From Streptomyces sporangiiformans (lineage in GTDB: Bacteria; Actinomycetota; Actinomycetes; Streptomycetales; Streptomycetaceae), in contig NZ_VCHX02000146.1 in the NCBI RefSeq assembly GCF_005768555.2, positions 1 through 55,789 on the forward strand: a stretch of DNA of 55,789 bases, in the 5' to 3' direction. Each line of letters begins with the position of its first letter. Positions within the stretch are counted from its first letter, which is position 1. Shown here piece by piece: positions 33,053 through 41,359 of this stretch. The translations under genes were made by a program, and so were the position numbers. A model generated the notes under the pieces. That model saw nothing but the letters and a program-made list of their open reading frames with translations. It was not told the DNA's origin and did no database searches.

Positions 33053-34683
33053 TGAACGCCGCTCTGCCAGATGTCCCCGAGGTCCGCGTGGTCGGGCTTC
33101 CTCAGCTCACCTCGGGTTTCGACCTCGTCGAAAGACTCGATCTGGACATGCACCTGAAGGTGCATGGACCGCTCGAGCCGATGGGCGGGGAACAGCTCGC
33201 ACAGCTGGCCGAGCGGATATCCCTTAAGGGCCGCGGCGGCGCGGGCTTCCCCTTCCACAAGAAGCTGCGGTCGGTCGCCGAGTCGGCGATCAGCCGCGGT
33301 ATCCGGCCCGTGGTCGTCGTCAACGGCAGTGAGGACGAGCCGGCCTGCCGCAAGGACACGGTGCTGATCAACCGCGCTCCGCACCTCATCCTGGACGGCG
33401 CCCTGCTGGTCGCGGAGGCCCTCGGCGCCCGCACCCTCGTGGTCGGTGTGACGCGCGAGTCCACCCAGCAGTCCATGGAGGCCGCACTCGCCGAGCGCGG
33501 TCTGAGCAACCGGCGCGGTTCGGTCCTCCGCGCCCGCGTGCAGCGCAATCCGGTGCGGATGGTGACCGGAGCCGCCGCCTCGCTGATCCGCTCCATCGAC
33601 GGTGGTCCGGCGATCCCGCCAGGCCGCAAGGTCAGCGCGTCGCAGAGCGGGGTCGGGGGTGCGCCCACGCTGCTGTCCAACGCCGAGACGTTCGCCCAGC
33701 TGGCGATCGCCGCGCGGATCGGCTCCGAGCGCTATGGCAACACCGGCCTGTACGACGAGCCCGGCACCATCATGCTCACGGTCTCCGGCGCGGTCGCCCG
33801 CCCCATGGTGATCGAGATGCCGACAGGTGTGCCGCTGCGGTACGTGCTCCAGCTGGCCGGCGCCCCGCCGGTCCCGCAGGGCGTGCTGACCGGCGGCTAC
33901 CACGGCAAGTGGCTGGACGCTGCCACGGTCAACGAGGCGATCGTCTCGCGCAACTCCCTGGACGCGGTGGGCGGTTCGCTCGGCGCGGGAGCGATTCTCC
34001 CGATCAGCCAGGACACCTGCCCGCTGGGCGAGTCGCTGCGCGTGGCGCAGTGGCTGGCGGAGGAGAGCGCGGGCCAGTGCGGTCCCTGCTACCTCGGTCT
34101 GCCCGCCGCGGCACGCGGCATGGAGGACATCCTCAACGGCGGCGGCCCGGCCGCCCTGGAAGCGCTGAAGCAGGTCGCCCAGGCCGTGAAGCGACGCGGT
34201 GCGTGTTCGCACCCGGACGGCTCCGCGATGTTCCTGGAATCGACCGTCAAGGCCTTCACGGACGACCTGGCCGCGCACGTCCTGGGCAACGGCTGCGGCA
34301 GGCCCGTGGAGGGCGTGCTGCCGCTCTTCGAGGGCGGCCAGGTCCCGACCGGTATCCCGGGCGGCCAAGGGGAGCTGGAGGCCGGTCCCAGCCGGCAGAA
34401 GATCTACGTCGACTGGACGTTGTGCCGGGGGCACGGCCTGTGCGCCGACATTCTTCCGGAGGTCTTCGAACTGGGCGCCGACGGCTTCCCGACCGTCGCC
34501 CAGGCGCAGGTGCCCCGCTACGCCGAGGCCAAGGCCCTGCGCGCCGTGCGCCGCTGCCCGGCACTCGCCCTGCGCATCGAGGAGGACACGAGGTCCTCGG
34601 CCCCGACCCGCAACAACCTGCCCGTCCTGTCGCAGGGCCGCCCGCAGGGGCGCGGCCGCCGCGCTCTGGGCAGCGGCCGCTGA
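33052..34683 (+). CDS. NuoF/RnfC-like flavoprotein fused to a C-terminal ferredoxin
   Basis: A 543-residue protein. The NuoF-type FMN fold shows SLKGRGGAGFPFHKKLRSVA and VVVNGSEDEPACRKDTVLI. The NADH-site GEET motif of true NuoF is missing (TGAAASLIRSIDGG). The iron-sulfur motif reads ESAGQCGPC, lacking the first of the usual three cysteines, with a fourth Cys in GACSHPDG. Residues about 445-515 form a ferredoxin with CRGHGLC and a later CP, the single-cluster type whose fourth position is His. The GTG start overlaps the stop of the bis-heme gene. A membrane electron-transfer pair is inferred; donor and acceptor are unknown. Confidence 0.85.
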   Translation: MNAALPDVPEVRVVGLPQLTSGFDLVERLDLDMHLKVHGPLEPMGGEQLAQLAERISLKGRGGAGFPFHKKLRSVAESAISRGIRPVVVVNGSEDEPACRKDTVLINRAPHLILDGALLVAEALGARTLVVGVTRESTQQSMEAALAERGLSNRRGSVLRARVQRNPVRMVTGAAASLIRSIDGGPAIPPGRKVSASQSGVGGAPTLLSNAETFAQLAIAARIGSERYGNTGLYDEPGTIMLTVSGAVARPMVIEMPTGVPLRYVLQLAGAPPVPQGVLTGGYHGKWLDAATVNEAIVSRNSLDAVGGSLGAGAILPISQDTCPLGESLRVAQWLAEESAGQCGPCYLGLPAAARGMEDILNGGGPAALEALKQVAQAVKRRGACSHPDGSAMFLESTVKAFTDDLAAHVLGNGCGRPVEGVLPLFEGGQVPTGIPGGQGELEAGPSRQKIYVDWTLCRGHGLCADILPEVFELGADGFPTVAQAQVPRYAEAKALRAVRRCPALALRIEEDTRSSAPTRNNLPVLSQGRPQGRGRRALGSGR

Positions 34684-34790
34684 CATCGGCGGCCGCTGAT
34701 TCCGGCGGCCCGGGAGACCGGGCCGCCCCGCCCCGCCCAACAGCGCTGTACGCGACGGAACACGAAAAAAGCCGTACGCGAGAGAACACG

Positions 34791-34822
34791 AAAAAGCGGG
34801 CCATCCTGATCGGATGGCCCGC
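34791..34822 (-). terminator. terminator of tRNA-Ala
   Basis: GCGGGCCATCC (34796-34806) and GGATGGCCCGC (34812-34822) form a perfect 11-bp stem with a five-base loop. On the minus strand it is followed by TTTTTCGTG. It lies 12 bases downstream of the tRNA gene and also blocks transcription from the NuoF-like gene. Confidence 0.85.
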
Positions 34823-34834
34823 CTTCATCTGGTG

Positions 34835-34907
34835 TGGAGCTAAGGAGATTTGAACTCCTGACCCCCTGCATGCCATGCAGGTGCTCTACCAACTGAGCTA
34901 TAGCCCC
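34835..34907 (-). tRNA. tRNA-Ala (anticodon GGC)
   Basis: A 73-base cloverleaf on the minus strand. The acceptor stem is GGGGCTA/TAGCTCC with discriminator A, the D arm GCTCAGTTGGTAGAGC, and the anticodon loop ATGGCAT on a CCTGC/GCAGG stem (anticodon GGC). The T arm is AGGAG-TTCAAAT-CTCCT. The 3' CCA is not encoded. A second, near-identical copy lies 3.1 kb away. Confidence 0.97.
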
Positions 34908-35052
34908 TTGCGGCCACGCGGCGGAGCCGCATATTGACCGCTCCGCCCGGTTCCCCGGTGCGGCAACGCCAACATTACACGGTCCTCCCGGTGCACCACC
35001 AAATCGTTTGTCGTCCCCCAGGAACAGGCGATGGCGGTGGCGAACGACCGCG

Positions 35053-35286
35053 TCAGGCCGTGGCGAACGAGTAGAACCGTTTGAGGGTGCAGTGCTCGTC
35101 GAGGAGCCGGCCGTAGATCGGCTCGCCCTCCAGCTCGCGGTACGTCTCGATGGGGTCGCCTTTTATGATCAGCGCCCGCGCGCATTCCTCGCACCAGTAC
35201 TGGTAGTCGTGGTTGACCGGTTCCATGTCGCGGACGATCGGCGTGCCACTGCCGCACCAATCGCACTTCCGCCTGTGCGCACCCAT
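35053..35286 (-). CDS. small zinc-ribbon-like protein
   Basis: A 77-residue protein with two Cys pairs, CDWCGSG near the N-terminus and YWCEECARAL about 20 residues later, consistent with one zinc ribbon. The remainder is helical and charged (DPIETYRELEGEPIYGRLLD) and ends HCTLKRFYSFATA. Function unknown. ATG 35286 begins one codon past the stop of the next zinc-ribbon gene upstream, so the two are a unit. No enzymatic motif is seen. Confidence 0.75.
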   Translation of the reverse strand: MGAHRRKCDWCGSGTPIVRDMEPVNHDYQYWCEECARALIIKGDPIETYRELEGEPIYGRLLDEHCTLKRFYSFATA

Positions 35287-35289
35287 CAA

Positions 35290-35463
35290 TCAGCTCCAGC
35301 TGTGGCCGCAGGCCGTGCACACGTAGGAAACCCCGCCATTGTCACCGAGGACTTGGGCGACGTGGGCAGATCCGCAGGAAGGGCAGTCGAGGCGGGTGAT
35401 CCGGTCCCGTATCACCTCAGTTTCGACGAGGTCGTCGACCTCCCTGAGGATGCTCACTGGCAT
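35290..35463 (-). CDS. 57-residue zinc-ribbon protein
   Basis: From ATG 35463, which follows GGAGGAG by about eight bases, the product is 57 residues. A short helix (PVSILREVDDLVETEVIRDR) precedes a zinc ribbon, LDCPSCGSAHVAQVLGD then YVCTACGHSWS, with the CxxC...CxxC ligand set. This resembles small nucleic-acid-binding zinc ribbons. Upstream codons to 35601 are open but overlap the MFS gene and are unlikely to be used. It is followed three bases later by the second zinc-ribbon gene. Confidence 0.78.
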   Translation of the reverse strand: MPVSILREVDDLVETEVIRDRITRLDCPSCGSAHVAQVLGDNGGVSYVCTACGHSWS

Positions 35464-35531
35464 CGCCACTCCTCCCGTCGGGCCGCGCCCCCTTCCGGCC
35501 GTTTGATTCTGCCACGGCCGGAGCAATACGG

Positions 35532-37001
35532 TCAGCGACGCCTGCGTACCAGTCCGGACACGGCACCCGTGGCGGCGGTCGCAGCCAGCGCGAACATGCA
35601 CACGAGGAGGGCGTCCGATGAGGTATACGCCCCAGGGGCCCCAAGTGACTCAAGCCGGTTCAAAAAGAGTGTGCCGAACGCCGCGACGCCGATGAGCTGG
35701 CCGAGTTGTGTGACCGTGGCGAGCAGTCCGCCCGCGTCCGCCGCGTCCTCGGGCCGCACCGTGGCGAGCGCGCGCGTGAGCGTCGGGCTGAAGCCGAGCG
35801 CGAGCCCCACGCCCACGCCGGCGAACGCGGCATACAGCCAGAGGCCGGCCTCGCGGCCGTCCCGCAGCGCCAGACCCACGCCGCACATCGAGAGCGCGGA
35901 CAGCGCGAACCCGAGCGGGATCAGGGCGCGTTGCCACGAAGCGGGCCAGCGGCGCCACGTCAGCCCGACCAGACCGAAGACCACCGCGGTCGGCGCGAAG
36001 GTGAGACCCGCGCGCAGCGCGCTGTAGTCCAGGCCGCCCTGGACGTGCAGGGTGAGCGTGAACAGGAAGCCGCCGTTGACCGCCATCACGGCCGTGACCC
36101 GGAAGACCGCGAGGCCGATGCCGGGGTGACGCAGCACCCGGGGCGCGATCAGCGGGGTTCCGCCGTGCCGGGCGAGCCGGGACTCGTACGCGCAGAACAC
36201 GGCGAAGAACAGCGCGGCGGCGGCGAGCGACAGCCACGACCACAGCGGCCACCCCTCCTCCCGGCCGAGCACCAGGGGAACCGTGAGCAGCGAGACGGCG
36301 GCGCCCAGCAGTACCAGGCCCGGCAGGTCGAGGCGGTGCGAGCGCTCCTGGGCCCGAGCGTCGTCGCGGGGCAGTACGCGCGCGCCGAGGGCCAGGAGTA
36401 CGACGCCCACGGGCACGTTCACCAGGAACACCGGCCGCCAGCCCGTGCCGAACAGGTCCGCGCTGACCAGGACGCCGCCCAGCACCTGCCCGGCGGCGGC
36501 ACCGGTGGCGAGGACGGCGGAGTACACGCCGAGCGCCCTGGCCCGTGCCTCGCCGGAGAAGTTCCGCTGGATCAGGCTGAGCACCTGCGGGATCATCAGC
36601 GCCGAACCGGCTCCCTGGGCCAGCCGGAAGGCGATCAACTCGCCGGTGCCCTGGGCGAGTCCGCAGGCCAGCGAGGCCGCCGTGAACAGTGTGAGCCCGG
36701 CGAGGTAGACCCGGCGGTGGCCGAGCAGGTCGCCCAGACGGGCACCGGTGATGAGCAACACGGAGTACGTGATGGCGTATCCCGCGACCACCAGCTGCAA
36801 CTGGGCGCCGGACGCGTGGAGTTCGGTGCCGATGGTGGGCACCGCGACATTGACGATGAAGACGTCGAGCAGCGCCATGAACTGGGCGGCGAGGACTACC
36901 GCGAGCAGGCGTCCGGGGTGGTTGTCAGTGGCGGGGGTTTTACTGGTGACCGGACTGGGACTGGTCGCGGGATCCGGGTCGGCGGGAGTTGTCGTCGTCA
37001 T
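35532..37001 (-). CDS. MFS transporter, DHA2-type multidrug exporter
   Basis: A 489-residue major facilitator of the 14-span drug:proton antiporter type. Motifs: FMALLDVFIVNVAVPTIGTE in the first span, GARLGDLLGHRRVYLAGL (motif A) and LGVYSAVLATGAAAGQVLGG (motif C of exporters). The N-terminus is a 30-residue Thr/Pro-rich cytoplasmic stretch. ATG 37001 is the start. It diverges from an XRE-type regulator over about 110 bases, a pattern typical of a local repressor controlling an exporter. Substrate is not predictable. Confidence 0.9.
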   Translation of the reverse strand: MTTTTPADPDPATSPSPVTSKTPATDNHPGRLLAVVLAAQFMALLDVFIVNVAVPTIGTELHASGAQLQLVVAGYAITYSVLLITGARLGDLLGHRRVYLAGLTLFTAASLACGLAQGTGELIAFRLAQGAGSALMIPQVLSLIQRNFSGEARARALGVYSAVLATGAAAGQVLGGVLVSADLFGTGWRPVFLVNVPVGVVLLALGARVLPRDDARAQERSHRLDLPGLVLLGAAVSLLTVPLVLGREEGWPLWSWLSLAAAALFFAVFCAYESRLARHGGTPLIAPRVLRHPGIGLAVFRVTAVMAVNGGFLFTLTLHVQGGLDYSALRAGLTFAPTAVVFGLVGLTWRRWPASWQRALIPLGFALSALSMCGVGLALRDGREAGLWLYAAFAGVGVGLALGFSPTLTRALATVRPEDAADAGGLLATVTQLGQLIGVAAFGTLFLNRLESLGAPGAYTSSDALLVCMFALAATAATGAVSGLVRRRR

Positions 37002-37049
37002 GGCGTCGAGCGTGCGGGGGCGCCGGTACGGGTGACGAGAGCCCGCCGA

Positions 37050-37066
37050 TGCTGGTACTGACAGCA
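37050..37066. promoter_or_regulatory. candidate operator between the MFS and XRE genes
   Basis: TGCTG-GTACTGA-CAGCA, a perfect five-bp inverted repeat centred in the divergent promoter gap. It is the most symmetric element there and a natural candidate for the XRE regulator. No experimental or family motif backs it. Confidence 0.35.
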
Positions 37067-37113
37067 CCTGGCAGGAGTCGGGTGCGGCGTCGACGATGGG
37101 GGATGTGACGACG

Positions 37114-37989
37114 ATGGCCACGACACAGCGCCGGCGGTCGGAGCTGGCCGCCTTCCTGCGCGGCAGGAGGGCGCGGGTGACACCGGCCGACGTGGGGATG
37201 CCGCCGGGTCTGCGCCGCCGCACGCCGGGGCTGCGTCGTGAGGAGGTGGCGCAGCTGTCGGGGGTCGGCGTCACCTGGTACACGTGGCTGGAGCAGGGAC
37301 GGCCGATCAACGCGTCGCCGCAGGTCCTGGACGCCGTGGCGCGCACGCTGCGGCTGGACGGGCCGGAGCGCGAGCATCTGTACCACCTGGCGGAGGTGCC
37401 GTACGAGCCAGGCCCGGAGACCACCGCGCTGGCGGTGGGCCCGGAGATCCAGGGGATCATCGACGCCCTCGACCCGCATCCGGCGGTGGTCTACAACGGG
37501 CGGTTCGACATCCTCGCCACCAACCCCGCCTACCGGGACGTGTTCTCCGTGTCACTGACACGGCCGCGGACACCCGGGGGCGGCGGTGGCGGGCTGAACG
37601 CGCTGTGGACGCTGTTCACGGTGCCCGAGCGGGACTGCCCTCTGGTGTTCCGGGAGAGCGAGCTGCCGGTGATGGTGGCCACGCTGCGGTCCGCGTACGG
37701 CAGACATGTCGGTGAGCCCTCCTGGGAGGACTTCATACGCCGGCTCTCGCGGGCCAGCGCGCACTTCGCCGAGCTGTGGCGGAACGGCGACGTGGCGCCG
37801 CTGGGACCTCGCGTGAAGACCTTCCGGCACAGGGCGGTGGGCGAGCTGAGGATGACGTCGGTGTCGCTGACGATCAACGGCATGCCGGAGTGCCGGATCG
37901 TGGTCTACCGGCCGGAGGACGAGGAGACGAGCGAGCGGGCGAGCCGTCTGCGAGACCTCCGCCGACAACGAAAGATCCCGCTCCCCTGA
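37114..37989 (+). CDS. XRE-family regulator with MmyB-like ligand-binding domain
   Basis: A 291-residue regulator. The helix-turn-helix at about 30-75 reads LRREEVAQLSGVGVTWYTWL followed by EQGRPINASPQVLDAVARTL. Residues about 100-270 match the MmyB-like PAS-type domain (VVYNGRFDILATNPAYRDVF, then WEDFIRRLSRASAHFAELW), which in relatives binds a small lipid-like ligand. ATG 37114 is preferred, with GGGGGA ten bases upstream; ATG 37096 or GTG 37105 are possible. It diverges from the MFS exporter and probably represses it. The 3' end lies inside a two-way terminator hairpin. Confidence 0.88.
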   Translation: MATTQRRRSELAAFLRGRRARVTPADVGMPPGLRRRTPGLRREEVAQLSGVGVTWYTWLEQGRPINASPQVLDAVARTLRLDGPEREHLYHLAEVPYEPGPETTALAVGPEIQGIIDALDPHPAVVYNGRFDILATNPAYRDVFSVSLTRPRTPGGGGGGLNALWTLFTVPERDCPLVFRESELPVMVATLRSAYGRHVGEPSWEDFIRRLSRASAHFAELWRNGDVAPLGPRVKTFRHRAVGELRMTSVSLTINGMPECRIVVYRPEDEETSERASRLRDLRRQRKIPLP

Positions 37990-38008
37990 AGGGAACGGGA
38001 TCTTCGTT
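37967..38008. terminator. bidirectional terminator overlapping the XRE 3' end
   Basis: AACGAAAGATCCCG (37967-37980) and CGGGATCTTCGTT (37996-38008) pair nearly perfectly, with GGG/CCC pairing inside. The XRE stop codon lies in the hairpin. On the minus strand the same structure follows the second tRNA-Ala by 15 bases. Confidence 0.7.
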
Positions 38009-38022
38009 CTGTAGTGCTTCTG

Positions 38023-38095
38023 TGGAGCTAAGGAGAATTGAACTCCTGACCTCCTGCATGCCATGCAGGCGCTCTACCAACTGAGCTATAGCCCC
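38023..38095 (-). tRNA. tRNA-Ala (anticodon GGC), second copy
   Basis: A 73-base cloverleaf differing from the copy at 34835-34907 at three positions only, each in the variable part between the D arm and T loop. The anticodon loop ATGGCAT gives GGC. The T arm is AGGAG-TTCAATT-CTCCT and CCA is not encoded. Both copies share orientation and are separated by the zinc-ribbon, MFS and XRE genes. Confidence 0.97.
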
Positions 38096-38130
38096 TCGCG
38101 TCCTCCCGCCCGGCGGGACGAACAAGAGGA

Positions 38131-38160
38131 ACTTTAGCCTGCGACCAGCCGGAAAGTGAA
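38131..38160 (-). promoter_or_regulatory. putative promoter of the second tRNA-Ala
   Basis: TTCACT (38160-38155) and TAAAGT (38136-38131) with an 18-base spacer on the minus strand. The -10 fits TANNNT. Initiation near 38124 would give a leader of about 28 bases before the mature tRNA 5' end. Confidence 0.5.
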
Positions 38161-38196
38161 ATCCGGGCCTGCGAGGCCCTGAAGGCCGGACAGGCC

Positions 38197-38889
38197 CTAG
38201 TCGTCGTCGCCCAGGACCGGCTCCGGCAGGGTGCCCGCGTTGTGTTCCAGCAGGCGCCAGCCGCGGGCGCCCTCGCCGAGGACGGACCAGCAGCAGTTGG
38301 ACAGTCCGCCGAGGCTTTCCCAGTGGTGGGCCTCGAGGCCGAGGAGACGGCCGATGGTGGTGCGGATGGTGCCGCCGTGGCTGACCACCACGAGCGTGCC
38401 CTCGTCGGGGAGCTTCTCGGCGTGCCGGAGCACGACCGGGGCGGCGCGTTCGGCGACCTCGGTCTCCAGCTCTCCGCCGCCGCGGCGCACCGGTTCACCG
38501 CGCTTCCACGCCGCGTACTCGTCGCCGTGCCGCACGATGATCTCGTCGTGGGTCAGTCCCTGCCAGACGCCCGCGTACGTCTCGCGCAGGCCCTCGTCGT
38601 GCGTCACGTCGAGGGCCGTGAGGGCGGCCAGCTCGCCCGCGGTGTCGGCCGCCCGCTTCAGGTCGGAGGCGACGATCGCGTCGGGGCGCAGGGAGGCGAG
38701 CAGCCGGGCGGCGCGGCGGGCCTGCCCGAGGCCGGCCTCGGTGAGCTCGACGTCCGTGGTGCCCTGGAAGCGGCGCTCCACGTTCCAGGAGGTCTGTCCG
38801 TGGCGCCACAGGATGATCCTGCGCCCCCGGCCCGGCTTCTTCACGATCTCGGACAGCGGCCTGCCGTCCGCCCCCGCCGCGCCGCTCAA
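38197..38889 (-). CDS. histidine phosphatase family protein (phosphoglycerate-mutase-like)
   Basis: A 230-residue member of the histidine phosphatase superfamily. The catalytic RHG lies in IILWRHGQTSWN (about residues 25-36), with DAIVASDLKRAADTA, LRETYAGVWQGLT and the second His in LVVVSHGGTIRTTIG. Such enzymes are often called phosphoglycerate mutase but many are phosphatases with other substrates. The reading starts at TTG 38889, overlapping the rsfS stop (TTGA); a GTG at V16 would remove 15 residues. It is the last gene of a unit running from nadD through rsfS. Confidence 0.88.
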   Translation of the reverse strand: MSGAAGADGRPLSEIVKKPGRGRRIILWRHGQTSWNVERRFQGTTDVELTEAGLGQARRAARLLASLRPDAIVASDLKRAADTAGELAALTALDVTHDEGLRETYAGVWQGLTHDEIIVRHGDEYAAWKRGEPVRRGGGELETEVAERAAPVVLRHAEKLPDEGTLVVVSHGGTIRTTIGRLLGLEAHHWESLGGLSNCCWSVLGEGARGWRLLEHNAGTLPEPVLGDDD

Positions 38890-39332
38890 CGCAGCTCTCC
38901 GCCCACTTCGGCGGCGTCCTCCGCCTCCTGCAGCCGGGCGTGCTCCGCCGCCTTGCCACGGGTCGCCTTGGCGTCGTCGGGCAGGTCGAGCTCGGGGCAG
39001 TCCTTCCAGAGCCGCTCCAAGGCGTAGAAGACGCGCTCCTCGCTGTGCTGGACGTGCACCACGATGTCGACGTAGTCGAGCAGCACCCAGCGGGCCTCGC
39101 GGTCGCCCTCACGGCGCACCGGCTTGGCGTCGAGTTCCTTGGTCAGCCGCTCTTCGATCTCGTCGACGATCGACTTGACCTGGCGGTCGTTGGGCGCGGA
39201 GGCGAGCAGGAAGGCGTCCGTGATCGACAGCACGTCGCTGACGTCGTACGCGATGATGTCGTGCGCGAGCTTGTCGGCGGCCGCCTGTGCGGCGGTGTTG
39301 ATGAGCTCGAGAGAGCGATCAGTGGCGGTCAC
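38886..39332 (-). CDS. rsfS: ribosome silencing factor RsfS
   Basis: A 148-residue RsfS (Iojap/YbeB family), which binds L14 and blocks 50S-30S joining under nutrient stress. Core motifs are DKLAHDIIAYDVSDVLSITD, FLLASAPNDRQVKSIVDEIE and EGDREARWVLLDYVDIVVHV, then YALERLWKDCPELDL. The start is GTG 39332. An acidic C-terminal tail is present. It lies between nadD/LCP and the phosphatase, as in many actinobacteria. Confidence 0.95.
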   Translation of the reverse strand: MTATDRSLELINTAAQAAADKLAHDIIAYDVSDVLSITDAFLLASAPNDRQVKSIVDEIEERLTKELDAKPVRREGDREARWVLLDYVDIVVHVQHSEERVFYALERLWKDCPELDLPDDAKATRGKAAEHARLQEAEDAAEVGGELR

Positions 39333-39484
39333 TACAAGGCTTTCCGTCGGCGGTCAGGAGTCCCCAGGGGGTTACCCCCAAGGGTCTCACGGCCCGCCGA
39401 CAGCACCTCACGTGATGAATGGATCACGGCGGATGGGTCACGCCCGAATGGCGGTGAACCATCAGGAACCGCCACGAACCACCA

Positions 39485-41344
39485 TTAACCGCCGGCCTTG
39501 TAGTCCTGGCCCAGCACCACCGACACGTCCGCGTTCGCCCCGGCCTTGCCCTTCTTCACGGAACTGGTCGGCAGCCCCAGTGTCTTGGCGACCTCCAGCG
39601 CGTCCTGTTTCCTGGCGCCGTCGGCGTATGTGACCTGAGACACCGACTGGGCGGCATCGGCCCTGCCCGCGTCGGCGAAGGTGTAGCCGCCGTTGAGCAG
39701 CACGACCCGGGCTTGCTCCGTCGCGTCCTTGTTGCCGGTGGCGTTCCGGATGCCGACCCGGACGGCCGCGTCCTTCCCGGGGCTCTTCGCGGTCCCGCCG
39801 AGCACGTTCTTGACCACACTGGCACTCGCCTGGGCACTCAGCCTGCCGTCCGACTGGACCGGCAGCAGGGTGGTCTTGTAGTCGCCGCCCTTGGCGTGGT
39901 CCGCGAGCTTGGCGAGGAAGGCGCCCAGGTCCTTGTCGGTCAGCGGAGGGTCGAGGATCTGCGCGAGCGTCTGCACGGTGGTCGTCGCGGCCTGCGGGTC
40001 CGACGACAACTTGCGCAGCACCCCCTGCATGACCTGCCCGAACCGCTCCAGCTGCGCGTTCTGCGACTCCCCGGAGCCACGGTACGTGGCGTACGCGACG
40101 GCCATCTTGCCGCTCAGCGTCTGGTCCTCGCCCTTGTTGACGAGGGGGGCCTCGCCCTTCTTCTTGGCCTCCGGGTCCGGCACATTCGCGTTGGTGTCGA
40201 TGTCGATGTTGCCGACGAGCTCGACCAGGTTGTTGAGGTACGGGGTGTCGAGGCGCCAGGAGCCCTCGATGTCCGTGCCGAGCACGGTGTCGAGCTCGTC
40301 GCTCGTCCCCGAGGAGCCGTCGTCGTCGACGGACTTGGCGAGGGTCGTCGTCGTGCCCTCCTCGTCCGTCAGGGCAAGGGAGTTGGGCAGCAGGACGGTG
40401 GCGCCCTGTTTGGTGGTGGCGTTGTTGACGAGCAGCGCCGTGGAGGTGCCGCCGCCCTTGGTGTTGTGCAGATGGACGACGAGCACGTCGCGGTTCTGGG
40501 CGCCGGCGGCGGCGGTCGTGCCGCCGGCCTCCGTGTCCGACGACACCCCGGGCAGCTTCCCCGCGTACCAGAGGTAGCCGGCGCCGCCGACGGCGACCAG
40601 GGCGAGCACGACGACCAGGGCGACGAAACGGCCGCGGGCCCGGCGCCGTGCCTCCTCGCGCCGCTCGGTGCGGTTCTCGGTGAAGTTCAGCCAGTCGATG
40701 ACGTCTTCGGAGTCGCCGTCAGGATCCTCGATGAAGGCGAACTGCTCGGTGCGGTAGTCGCGGTCGGCCCGCGGCACGCCCGCTGATCGCTCGCCCCCCG
40801 GCCGCTGGCCCCCCTGCCGCTCGGTCTGCGTCGGCGGCCCGGCCGCCGACCGCTCCGCGGGCCCGGTCTGCTGCGGGATGCGGGCGGTCTGCCCGGCGGC
40901 CTGCTGGCGGGGGTAGGCGCTCTGCTCGGTGGTGCGCGGCTGCTGTCCGGTGCCCGTGCCCTGCCCGTAGGGGTCGTACGCGGTCGGGGTCCCGCCCGGG
41001 GCACCGGCGCCGTACGTGTCGTATGTGTCGTACGTGTCGTAGGAGGAGGCCCGCTGATGCTGACCGCTGTCGTACGTCGGTGCGGGGTGCTGCTGCCCGG
41101 TCGCGTACGGGTCGTACCCGTACCCCTGCCGCTGGGAGCCGTAGGGGTCGTACGAGCCGTACTCCTGCCGGTGTGGCGGCTGTTGAGGCTGCTGCGGTCG
41201 AGACGGCGGCCTCGGCGGCTGCGGTTGTTGAGACTGCGGCGGTCCAGGGTGCGGCACCTGCCGGTACACAGGCTGCCCGAACTCGTCGTAGCCGACGAGT
41301 TCGTACTGGTCGCCCCCGTACCCAGCGTCGTATCGATCGTTCAC
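39485..41344 (-). CDS. pdtA: LCP-family (LytR-CpsA-Psr/LytR_C) membrane protein, PdtA-like
   Basis: A 619-residue protein. The first 190 residues are Gln/Pro/Tyr-rich and disordered (YDPYG-type repeats; DTYDTYDTY). A membrane span at about 238-258 (FVALVVVLALVAVGGAGYLW) follows, then an LCP-like extracytoplasmic domain (about 285-500) and a LytR_C domain (VRVGIRNATGNKD, VVLLNGGYTFADAG) to the end. LCP enzymes attach glycopolymers to peptidoglycan. The syntenic Streptomyces coelicolor gene between rsfS and nadD is reported as PdtA, a polydiglycosylphosphate transferase needed for sporulation wall and tip growth. The symbol rests on that synteny and domain content. The start is GTG 41344. Confidence 0.72.
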   Translation of the reverse strand: MNDRYDAGYGGDQYELVGYDEFGQPVYRQVPHPGPPQSQQPQPPRPPSRPQQPQQPPHRQEYGSYDPYGSQRQGYGYDPYATGQQHPAPTYDSGQHQRASSYDTYDTYDTYGAGAPGGTPTAYDPYGQGTGTGQQPRTTEQSAYPRQQAAGQTARIPQQTGPAERSAAGPPTQTERQGGQRPGGERSAGVPRADRDYRTEQFAFIEDPDGDSEDVIDWLNFTENRTERREEARRRARGRFVALVVVLALVAVGGAGYLWYAGKLPGVSSDTEAGGTTAAAGAQNRDVLVVHLHNTKGGGTSTALLVNNATTKQGATVLLPNSLALTDEEGTTTTLAKSVDDDGSSGTSDELDTVLGTDIEGSWRLDTPYLNNLVELVGNIDIDTNANVPDPEAKKKGEAPLVNKGEDQTLSGKMAVAYATYRGSGESQNAQLERFGQVMQGVLRKLSSDPQAATTTVQTLAQILDPPLTDKDLGAFLAKLADHAKGGDYKTTLLPVQSDGRLSAQASASVVKNVLGGTAKSPGKDAAVRVGIRNATGNKDATEQARVVLLNGGYTFADAGRADAAQSVSQVTYADGARKQDALEVAKTLGLPTSSVKKGKAGANADVSVVLGQDYKAGG

Positions 41345-41359
41345 GGTGCCCCTCTCGGC

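Noticed and set aside
34835..38095. The tRNA-flanked cassette as an integrative element
   Set aside because: No integrase, no excisionase and no attachment-site duplication beyond the tRNA copies themselves; the genes look native in composition.
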